A program made the translations under genes and the position numbers. A stretch of DNA of 64,000 bases, from positions 3,906,001 to 3,970,000 of the forward strand of contig OW818688.1 in the NCBI GenBank assembly GCA_942493265.1. The letters are read 5' to 3'. Every line of letters starts with the position of its first letter. The first letter of the stretch is position 1. Shown here piece after piece: positions 31,903 through 38,523 of the stretch. The stretch comes from UBA12481 sp942493265. Its GTDB lineage: Bacteria > Bacteroidota > Bacteroidia > Bacteroidales > UBA12481. The notes beneath the pieces are model-generated. The model was not told the DNA's origin. It ran no database searches and saw nothing but the letters and a program-made list of their open reading frames with translations.

Positions 31903-32517
31903 ATGAAATTAAACCATTTAACAGCAAGCATCTGTTTATTGTTTGCTTGTTCTGCAGCATTTGGGCAAACCATTTCGCTGGATTCCAACCAGGCTAACGT
32001 TCTGCAGGCGGCTGCAGGTAACGATACCACCATTCTCGGCGGCCGTCAGGCAATTCTGGGATCACATCCCACGGCAATCGGCGGATATGGCGGATTTATC
32101 TATCAGTGGAGTCCCGCAACCGGTTTGAGTGATGCCACACAGCCCAATCCTATTGCCCGACCGCTGGTGACCACCACCTATATGCTTACCATTACCGACC
32201 TGAAAAATTGCTCGGCCAGTGATGAAGTTACCATCACCGTAGATGCATCCGGAGTGGATATGAATGCCATCCTGACGAGCTTCCGCGTATATCCCAATCC
32301 AAGCGACGGTAACCTTAAAGTGGATCTCGACGGTGTTTCCGGTTCGATCCGCCTGAGAATGGTCAATTCCACGGGAGTTGTGGTATATGATATAGATAAA
32401 GAGATCAATTATGTGTTTCGCGAAGAGCTGGATACCCGGTATCTGCCAAAGGGAAATTACGTGCTTATGCTGATTTTTAAAGATAAGGTAATCACCCGCC
32501 CGGTTGTAATTCTTTAA
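31903..32517 (+). CDS. Small secreted protein with T9SS type A sorting domain
   Basis: 204 residues: signal peptide (near AFGQ), a PKD/Ig-like domain (about 35-115; QWSPATGLSDATQPNPI, TTTYMLTITD) and a C-terminal T9SS type A domain starting FRVYPNPSDGNLKVDL and ending in a Lys/Val strand pattern. It would be exported through the Por system and attached to the surface. It is 17 bp before the 996-residue repeat protein and likely co-transcribed with it. Confidence 0.85.
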   Translation: MKLNHLTASICLLFACSAAFGQTISLDSNQANVLQAAAGNDTTILGGRQAILGSHPTAIGGYGGFIYQWSPATGLSDATQPNPIARPLVTTTYMLTITDLKNCSASDEVTITVDASGVDMNAILTSFRVYPNPSDGNLKVDLDGVSGSIRLRMVNSTGVVVYDIDKEINYVFREELDTRYLPKGNYVLMLIFKDKVITRPVVIL

Positions 32518-32534
32518 TCTCAAAACGAAAACAC

Positions 32535-35525
32535 ATGAAAACAAAATATACCAGATCTTTAATGATCCTTTTAGCGGTAGCACTATCGCTTCTATCATTC
32601 AATCAAGTGATTGGCCAGGAAATCACTTTAAAAACCGGGCAAATCATTGAAAAACGCATTGTCAAAGGATTTTCGCAAACCATAACCGTTGGAAATCCGC
32701 GTGGATTGCTGCAGTGGCAGTTATCAACCGATGCACTGGCATGGTCGGATATGGCAGGTAAAACCTCGAACACCCTCACGGTAACCGTAAATGCAATCAT
32801 TTATTTACGCTGCGCGATAAAAGAGCCCATCTGCGATATAGTATACAGCGATATTCTGAAACTCATACCATTTGATCAGCCAATCGTTACCACGGCAGCC
32901 GTGACCAATGTGAGCGGAACCTCTGCAACCGGCGGCGGCACGGTAGTATCGGATGAAAATTCAGCCATACTGGCCCGCGGGGTATGCTGGGCAACCACGC
33001 ATAATCCAACCACCGCGAATGCTTTCACAACCGACGGACTCGGAGAAGGCGCCTTCGTGAGTAACATTACCGGGTTAACCACCAACATTACCTACTATGT
33101 ACGTGCCTATGCCAGCAATCTCGTAGGGACTTCATACGGTGCTGAAGTATCGTTCAGCACAAGCGGTACCTTGCCAACGGTCACCACGGCGGCTATCACA
33201 GCCATCACCAACGTAACGGCCACAGGCGGCGGAAATGTTACCAACGCCGGTAGTTCCGCGGTTACTGCACGAGGCGTTTGCTGGTCGCTGACGGCAAATC
33301 CGACTCTGGCCAATTCCCTCACCACCGATGGAACCGGGACCGGCGTATTCACGAGCAGTTTAACCCTGCTGACTCCGGTAACCACCTATTATGTAAGAGC
33401 TTACGCAACCAATTCTAGCGGCACCGCTTATGGCGCTCAGGTTTCCTTTGTAACGGCAGCAAACCTTCCGGTGGTCACCACCACGCCGGTCACCGCGATC
33501 ACCAGTAATACGGCGGTCAGCGGCGGCAATGTTACCAGCGGCGGAAATGCCACGGTAACCGCACGTGGTGTATGCTGGGCAGTCACCCAGAACCCGACTA
33601 TCTTAAATTCCAAAACTACCGACGCCACTGGTATCGGAGTATTTGTGAGCACCATGACCGGACTTTCGCCCAATACCACCTATTATGTACGGGCCTATGC
33701 AACCAACTCTACCGGAACATCTTACGGACAGGAGCATACCTTTACCACCCGCCCGGCCATTCCAACGGTAACTACCGCGGCAATAACCAATATCACCAAT
33801 ATCAGCGCTGTAGGCGGAGGCAATGTTATATCCGACGGAAATTCACCTGTCACGGAACGGGGAATCTGCTGGGCCTTAACCAACAATCCAACCACCGCGG
33901 CAACAAAAAACATTGAAGGAGCCGGAACCGGCGCATTTGTAAGCAGCCTGACCGGACTTACCCCGAACACAACCTATTATGTGCGTGCTTATGCCATCAA
34001 TGCAGAAGGCACCTCCTACGGATTACCGGTATCCTTTAAAACCAATCTCAGCGTAACCCCGCCAACCGTAACCACCGCAGCCATCACAGCCATTACCACC
34101 ACAACCGCAACAGGCGGCGGGAATGTTACTGCAGATGGCAATTCTGCGGTGATCGCCCGCGGAGTATGCTGGTCGACCAGTGAATACCCCACCACAGACA
34201 GCGATACCACGAAAAACGGCACAGGAACAGGCGCATTTGTAAGTTTACTTACCGGATTGACAGGCAACACCACTTATTATGTAAGGGCGTATGCCATCAA
34301 TTCATTCGGTAAAACCTATGGCGAGCAGATAACCTTTAAAACACTCCCATCTGCACCAACCGTAACAACGGATGCCATTACAGCTATTACCAGCGCCACT
34401 GCCACCGGTGGAGGAAATGTCACGGCCGATGGCAACTCCCCGATACTGGGAAGAGGCATCTGCTGGTCGGTAGCCTCCAATCCTACCGTAACCGATGCAA
34501 AAACCGTTGACGGAACCGGACTGGGCATCTTTACCAGCAGCATAACCGGATTATCGCCCAATGTGGTCTATTTTGTTCGGGCCTATGCCATCAATGCCGG
34601 CGGCACCTCTTATGGAAACGAGGTATTCTTCACCAGTCTGGCAGGACTGCCCACACTGACCACCACTGCCATCACTGACCTGACAGCCAACACGGCCAGC
34701 AGCGGAGGCACGATCACCTGGGATGGCAGCGCATCCATCACCGCCAAGGGCGTATGCTGGTCAACCACAGCCGCGCCCACCATTACCGGCAGCAAAACAA
34801 CCGACGGCACCGGAACAGCCACCTTTACCAGTGCAATTACCGGACTGCTGCCAAATACCACCTATTATTTACGGTCGTATGCAACCAACAGCGGCGGAAC
34901 CGGTTATGGCAATGAACTCAGCTTCACCACGCCCAAAACCCTGCCGGCGGTCACCACCACCCATATCAGCAACATTACCAGCTCAACAGCTGTTGGCGGA
35001 GGTAATGTTACGGATACCGGCGGCGATGCAGCAACCGTTAAAGGAGTTTGCTGGAATACCGTAACCGGTCCAACCATCAGCAATTACAAAACAATCGACG
35101 GAACCGGTGCCGGTCCATTCACCAGCAGCCTGTCCGGGTTGTACCACGGCGCCACATATTATGTAAGGGCCTACGCAACCAACTCTGTAGGAACCGTATA
35201 TGGCAATGAAGTGGAATTCACCGCCAAGCCTTGGATCCCCACCGTTGAAACGCTGACCACATCAGATCTCACTGCCACTAGTGTAATAACCGGCGGACAC
35301 GTTATCAACACCGGCAACGGCGACATCACCGCCCGCGGGGTTTGCTGGTCCCTAACCTCACCGCCTACCATTGACGATGCTAAAACCACCGACGGCACCG
35401 GCGAAGGCTATTGGGTTTCGTCAGTCACCGGTCTGACCTCCGGCACCAAATATTACATCCGGGCCTACGCAACCAATGCAGGAGGCACGGGGTATGGGGA
35501 GGTGATTGAGGTTACGACGTTGTAG
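32535..35525 (+). CDS. Surface protein with nine ~90-residue fibronectin-like repeats
   Basis: 996 residues: signal peptide (near VIGQ), a ~85-residue Ig-like domain (LLQWQLSTDALAWSDM), then nine tandem repeats from about residue 115 to the end. Each repeat follows PTVTTAAIT...TATGGG...GVCWS...NPT...TTDGTGTGAFTS...GLTPNTTYYVRAYATN. No T9SS sorting domain follows the last repeat (it ends EVIEVTTL), unlike its upstream neighbour. An adhesive or spacer role is inferred. High repeat identity makes recombination and copy-number change likely. Long open frames on the opposite strand here are shadows of the repeats. Confidence 0.85.
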   Translation: MKTKYTRSLMILLAVALSLLSFNQVIGQEITLKTGQIIEKRIVKGFSQTITVGNPRGLLQWQLSTDALAWSDMAGKTSNTLTVTVNAIIYLRCAIKEPICDIVYSDILKLIPFDQPIVTTAAVTNVSGTSATGGGTVVSDENSAILARGVCWATTHNPTTANAFTTDGLGEGAFVSNITGLTTNITYYVRAYASNLVGTSYGAEVSFSTSGTLPTVTTAAITAITNVTATGGGNVTNAGSSAVTARGVCWSLTANPTLANSLTTDGTGTGVFTSSLTLLTPVTTYYVRAYATNSSGTAYGAQVSFVTAANLPVVTTTPVTAITSNTAVSGGNVTSGGNATVTARGVCWAVTQNPTILNSKTTDATGIGVFVSTMTGLSPNTTYYVRAYATNSTGTSYGQEHTFTTRPAIPTVTTAAITNITNISAVGGGNVISDGNSPVTERGICWALTNNPTTAATKNIEGAGTGAFVSSLTGLTPNTTYYVRAYAINAEGTSYGLPVSFKTNLSVTPPTVTTAAITAITTTTATGGGNVTADGNSAVIARGVCWSTSEYPTTDSDTTKNGTGTGAFVSLLTGLTGNTTYYVRAYAINSFGKTYGEQITFKTLPSAPTVTTDAITAITSATATGGGNVTADGNSPILGRGICWSVASNPTVTDAKTVDGTGLGIFTSSITGLSPNVVYFVRAYAINAGGTSYGNEVFFTSLAGLPTLTTTAITDLTANTASSGGTITWDGSASITAKGVCWSTTAAPTITGSKTTDGTGTATFTSAITGLLPNTTYYLRSYATNSGGTGYGNELSFTTPKTLPAVTTTHISNITSSTAVGGGNVTDTGGDAATVKGVCWNTVTGPTISNYKTIDGTGAGPFTSSLSGLYHGATYYVRAYATNSVGTVYGNEVEFTAKPWIPTVETLTTSDLTATSVITGGHVINTGNGDITARGVCWSLTSPPTIDDAKTTDGTGEGYWVSSVTGLTSGTKYYIRAYATNAGGTGYGEVIEVTTL

Positions 35526-35526
35526 G

Positions 35527-35670
35527 GAAGTGACGAAAGCAAGTGACAAGTGACGAGTGACGAGTGACGAAGAAGTGACGAGTTACGAGTGACAAGTGAC
35601 GGGTTACAGGTCACTTGTCACTTGTCACTCGTCACTTCGTCACCCGTCACTCGTAGCTCGTAACTCGTCA
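35527..35670. repeat. GTGACAA heptad arrays in inverted orientation
   Basis: GTGACRA-type heptads run from about 35530 to 35605 and then appear as the reverse complement (TTGTCAC, TCGTCAC) to 35670, giving a ~140-bp imperfect hairpin. It lies between two convergent genes. The stop codon of the nucleotidyltransferase (35668-35670) is the TGA inside the terminal AAGTGAC. It is related to 12786-12862 and 38171-38190. Confidence 0.85.
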
Positions 35671-36774
35671 CTTCTGCAAATAGCTTCTCAGATGTGCCCC
35701 GTACCACCTTGGATCGCCGAGCCGGGCAAGCACCGAAACGCGGGCTTCCTTGTTGAAAAGGGCACGGATAATCTGCTTGGGATAGCTGGCGAATCGCATG
35801 TTATAATAGAGGAACGAGTGGGAGAATTTTGCCCAGGCGGGATGATTGATGTTGCGCCGGATGCGTCGCAGAAAGAATCGGGCCTGCCAGGTATCATCAT
35901 AGGGGATGGATGCAGGATTGCCGAAAATTTTATTGGTGAGGGCCAGGTTCCCATTCATCCGGTTATAAAACTTCCCGAAATCATGAACAACAGTCAATGG
36001 ATTGATTTTTTGTGATATCAGCAGCAGGTCATACTGCTGCCGGAGAAATATCTGAGCATAATAATATCCGTTATCGTTGGCCTGAACATTCAGAATATTA
36101 TGGATCACCTGATGCTCAGCGCCCAGCACGCAAACTGAACCAGGAAGGTCGAGCCGCCGGGCAGACTTCACCAGTATCGAACCATCAAACTCCTGATAAT
36201 AAGGAAAATGAAGGATCTGCCGGTGAACTTCAACGGCAGCCGTCCGGTTATCATTTTTCAGTCTGGGATAATGCTTGGTGATCACCAGGTTCTTTGGATT
36301 ATATTCCGCTAAAGGCTCGTAACCTGTGCCAACCAATATTTCGGCGGCCTTTTCCATATCCGCCTCACCCACCAAAAAATCGATGTCGCCCACCATGCGT
36401 TCAGCTATATCCTGATACAATCCCTCCAACAAATGCGCAGTGCCTTTCAGAAAGATTGGCGAAATCCCCTTTTCATTGAGCAGGGCAGCAATTTCATGGG
36501 CTTCATTGATGATTTGCTGATTGCGTTCGCGGTTTGCCGAAGCAAACTCCTCCATATATTCCACCAGATCCGAAGGCAATTCCAAAAGGAGGCCGGCGCG
36601 TTTCAATTGCAGATAAAGTGCAGGGAACACGAACTGTCCTGTACTTACCCAGACCACCCTCTCCCATTCCACCTGACCTGACCGGACTATTTCTTGAACC
36701 TCTTCCTTCCGCTCCGGATAGCATCCAAGCGTCAGGCATTTACCAATGAAGAATAGTGCGTCGGAGTAGTTCAT
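35668..36774 (-). CDS. Nucleotidyltransferase family protein (NTP_transf_5 type)
   Basis: 368 residues. PIFLKGTAHLLEGLYQ and MVGDIDFLV, with the metal-binding pair D130 and D132, mark the 'uncharacterised nucleotidyltransferase' family often found in RiPP clusters beside HprK-like kinases. YEPLAEYNPKNLVITKHYPR and VEVHRQILHF follow the fold. Members next to lasso-peptide kinases are thought to work on phosphorylated peptide. The start ATGA overlaps the end of the PqqD-HprK gene by 4 bp, so the two are translationally coupled. Confidence 0.82.
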   Translation of the reverse strand: MNYSDALFFIGKCLTLGCYPERKEEVQEIVRSGQVEWERVVWVSTGQFVFPALYLQLKRAGLLLELPSDLVEYMEEFASANRERNQQIINEAHEIAALLNEKGISPIFLKGTAHLLEGLYQDIAERMVGDIDFLVGEADMEKAAEILVGTGYEPLAEYNPKNLVITKHYPRLKNDNRTAAVEVHRQILHFPYYQEFDGSILVKSARRLDLPGSVCVLGAEHQVIHNILNVQANDNGYYYAQIFLRQQYDLLLISQKINPLTVVHDFGKFYNRMNGNLALTNKIFGNPASIPYDDTWQARFFLRRIRRNINHPAWAKFSHSFLYYNMRFASYPKQIIRALFNKEARVSVLARLGDPRWYGAHLRSYLQK

Positions 36775-37898
36775 GTGGTAAGTGAGGTTATGGCTTGGAC
36801 CATGGCGGCGTTGTCGGAATAGGTGAGGCGGTAGCAGGGCAGACTGAGGAACCAGTCGAGGAATCGGGAGGCATTCTGAGACAGGGGTGAGATCCAGGAG
36901 TCCGGCACGAGGTGCTGAAAGGCGATATCCTTTGGCATTTCCTCCAGGGTCATGCCGCTGTCCTTCTGATATTTAACGAATATCAGTGCTTTGCAGGGAT
37001 AACTTGATAATGGATTCTCAGATTGTCGCGCAGGCGCCAGGTAGCGAACGGTTTTATCCAGTCCGGGATAATAGAATTCGGCTGCAGATTCCAACTGCGG
37101 ATATAAAGGAATCAGATGATCCAGTGCAGTTTTTTTTATGGAAACAGCGGCAGGAAAATAGAAAACTTCTGAAGTAGCCGCATCCACCGGTACAAAATCA
37201 TCGGCCAGCAGGTCGAACCCGCAGCCCATCAATATGGCGGAAATGGTGCTTTTACCGTTGCCCGAATCCCCCAGGAAAAGTATGCTCTGGTCGCCCCGAC
37301 TCAGCGCACAGGCATGAAAAACGCCCATCCAGCCGGAATCTAACCGGTTATACATCCGATTCAGCAGTTCCATGGAAAATTTACCGGTAAAAAAGTGGGA
37401 ATCCTCGGGGAGCCATTGCCCGATAATCTGTCCGTTTACCCGCAGGATGTACCTTCCCTGAAAATTAAAAACCTGAAAGAAATGATCGGCCGGTTTAGTG
37501 GCAGGCACCTCCAGATGAGCAAATTTCTGGTGGATCAGGTATTCGATCTGATCGGATTCGTACTGAACAGAAAAAAGCAGGTCATCGATCGAATAAAACC
37601 GGCATGAGAAAAAGGAAGTGGGGATTTCATGATCCTGAATTTCTGTCGGACCGATGCCGATATCTGCAGGAATCAACTGCTGTTCAACCATTTGTTTTAC
37701 TTCCCCAACAAACCGGGTACTCTCCACAGAAGGAATATCATAATAGCCGGTGCACCATTGCGCAACCTGCACCGGGTGCATGCCATCATTGAGCCTTTTA
37801 ATCACCTCATAAGCCGGCATTTCCAACAACGAATACCGGTTGCTTTCCTCAAACCAGAAAATTTTTTTTTCGCCTACCTGTCTCTCTAAATATTTCAT
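36771..37898 (-). CDS. PqqD-like domain fused to HPr-kinase-like P-loop kinase
   Basis: 375 residues from 37898 (ATG; the TTG at 37904 is less likely). Residues 1-80 (FEESNRYSLLEMPAYEVIKR...) resemble PqqD, the peptide-recognition element (RRE) of RiPP enzymes. Residues ~95-375 form an HprK-like kinase: HACALS (H195), P-loop GDSGNGKST (210-218) and LADDFVPVD (DD 233-234). HprK homologues in lasso-peptide clusters phosphorylate the peptide's C-terminal serine. An attached RRE strongly suggests that the substrate is a ribosomal peptide; the small proteins upstream are candidates. Confidence 0.82.
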   Translation of the reverse strand: MKYLERQVGEKKIFWFEESNRYSLLEMPAYEVIKRLNDGMHPVQVAQWCTGYYDIPSVESTRFVGEVKQMVEQQLIPADIGIGPTEIQDHEIPTSFFSCRFYSIDDLLFSVQYESDQIEYLIHQKFAHLEVPATKPADHFFQVFNFQGRYILRVNGQIIGQWLPEDSHFFTGKFSMELLNRMYNRLDSGWMGVFHACALSRGDQSILFLGDSGNGKSTISAILMGCGFDLLADDFVPVDAATSEVFYFPAAVSIKKTALDHLIPLYPQLESAAEFYYPGLDKTVRYLAPARQSENPLSSYPCKALIFVKYQKDSGMTLEEMPKDIAFQHLVPDSWISPLSQNASRFLDWFLSLPCYRLTYSDNAAMVQAITSLTT

Positions 37899-37911
37899 AA
37901 TCAAAAATTAG

Positions 37912-37933
37912 GAGACGGATAGTTATCCGTCTC
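37912..37933. repeat. 22-bp inverted repeat upstream of the PqqD-HprK gene
   Basis: GAGACGGATA-GT-TATCCGTCTC, perfect 10-bp arms, 14 bp before the kinase start codon and touching the stop codon of the small ORF upstream. It could be an operator, a leader hairpin or an interspersed repeat of the TAGAGACG type. Confidence 0.65.
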
Positions 37934-38076
37934 TACCAGGGTGATTTCCTGATGTCCGACGAAGATAGGGAGTTTTCCGGTTTAGTAAAAGGGTTGCGGA
38001 TATTGGCTCCACCATCCGGTGGACTATAGCCGCCTGCCCGGTAACCGGTACCCAAACTTTCAGGGCTGAGATTCAT
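37933..38076 (-). CDS. Small ORF with PFTKPE...SPW C-terminus, leaderless copy
   Basis: 47 residues from ATG 38076, ending NPFTKPENSLSSSDIRKSPW. The last ~35 residues match the C-terminus of the next small protein upstream (SPPxGG, PFTKPE, a Ser-rich stretch, R-x-SPW). It lacks the hydrophobic leader of that protein. The longer open frame to 38139 begins inside a terminator and is unlikely. It may be a remnant duplicate, a leaderless variant, or not translated. It sits between the terminator and the PqqD-HprK gene. Confidence 0.5.
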   Translation of the reverse strand: MNLSPESLGTGYRAGGYSPPDGGANIRNPFTKPENSLSSSDIRKSPW

Positions 38077-38113
38077 ACTAATATTGATCGCCGGCAAGTC
38101 TGTGGGATTCAAC

Positions 38114-38146
38114 GAAAAAAGCCTGCCCGGGTAGGGCAAGCTTTTA
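38114..38146 (-). terminator. Rho-independent terminator after the small precursor-like gene
   Basis: On the minus strand AAGCTTGCCC-TACC-CGGGCAGGCTT followed by TTTTCG: a 9-10 bp GC-rich stem, 4-base loop and T run. It ends the T9SS-protein/small-protein transcript 86 bp after the small gene. Confidence 0.75.
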
Positions 38147-38170
38147 ATCTAAAATATTTTAGTCGTAAAG

Positions 38171-38190
38171 AGTCACTCGTCACTGGTCAC
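38171..38190. repeat. Short remnant of the GTGAC heptad repeat
   Basis: AGTCACTCGTCACTGGTCAC: three degenerate heptads in the reverse orientation, related to 35527-35670. Confidence 0.6.
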
Positions 38191-38231
38191 TTATACAAGT
38201 TCGCAGTTTCTCACGAAGCTCTTAAGCAAAA

Positions 38232-38510
38232 CTACTTCCAAGGGGAATCTCTCAATCCCGATTTTGGCGATGTTTGTTCAGGTTTTGTAAATGGGGTTTT
38301 ATTTCCGCCAGTACCACCACCTGGAGGGCTAACTGGGCCAGTACCCCATCCACCACCAGGATTAGTAATTCCACTTAACGCTTGTGCTTTTTTTGGTGCC
38401 AACATAACTACCGCAGCAGCAGCGGTGAATGCAGCATATTTACCAGCTTTCATCAGCGCCTCTTTGCGTGAAATCGGCTTACCTGATTTTTCTTTTAAAT
38501 CGGTTTTCAT
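38232..38510 (-). CDS. Small exported Gly/Pro-rich protein, candidate modified-peptide precursor
   Basis: 92 residues. SRKEALMKAGKYAAFTAAAA then VVMLAPKKAQA is a basic region plus hydrophobic segment with an AxA cleavage site, like a Tat-type or Sec signal (a single Arg only). The mature ~47 residues are Gly/Pro-rich (ITNPGGGWGTGPVSPPGGG) and end TPFTKPEQTSPKSGLRDSPWK. The C-terminal signature recurs in the ORF at 37933. It is 13 bp after the T9SS protein gene, ends at a terminator, and precedes a PqqD-HprK kinase and a nucleotidyltransferase. A precursor role is inference. Confidence 0.65.
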   Translation of the reverse strand: MKTDLKEKSGKPISRKEALMKAGKYAAFTAAAAVVMLAPKKAQALSGITNPGGGWGTGPVSPPGGGTGGNKTPFTKPEQTSPKSGLRDSPWK

Positions 38511-38523
38511 ATTATAAGTTCGC

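Noticed and set aside
32876..35398. Chain of minus-strand open frames of 65-92 codons opposite the repeat protein
   Set aside because: They recur with the repeat period and share sequence with each other only because the plus-strand repeats do; no start signals or family features.
35668..38510. Lasso peptide cluster
   Set aside because: HprK-like kinase and nucleotidyltransferase fit, but no B-type transglutaminase-like protease or lasso cyclase lies nearby; the asparagine synthase at 30144 is the canonical AsnB with MCGIVG start and is a separate unit.
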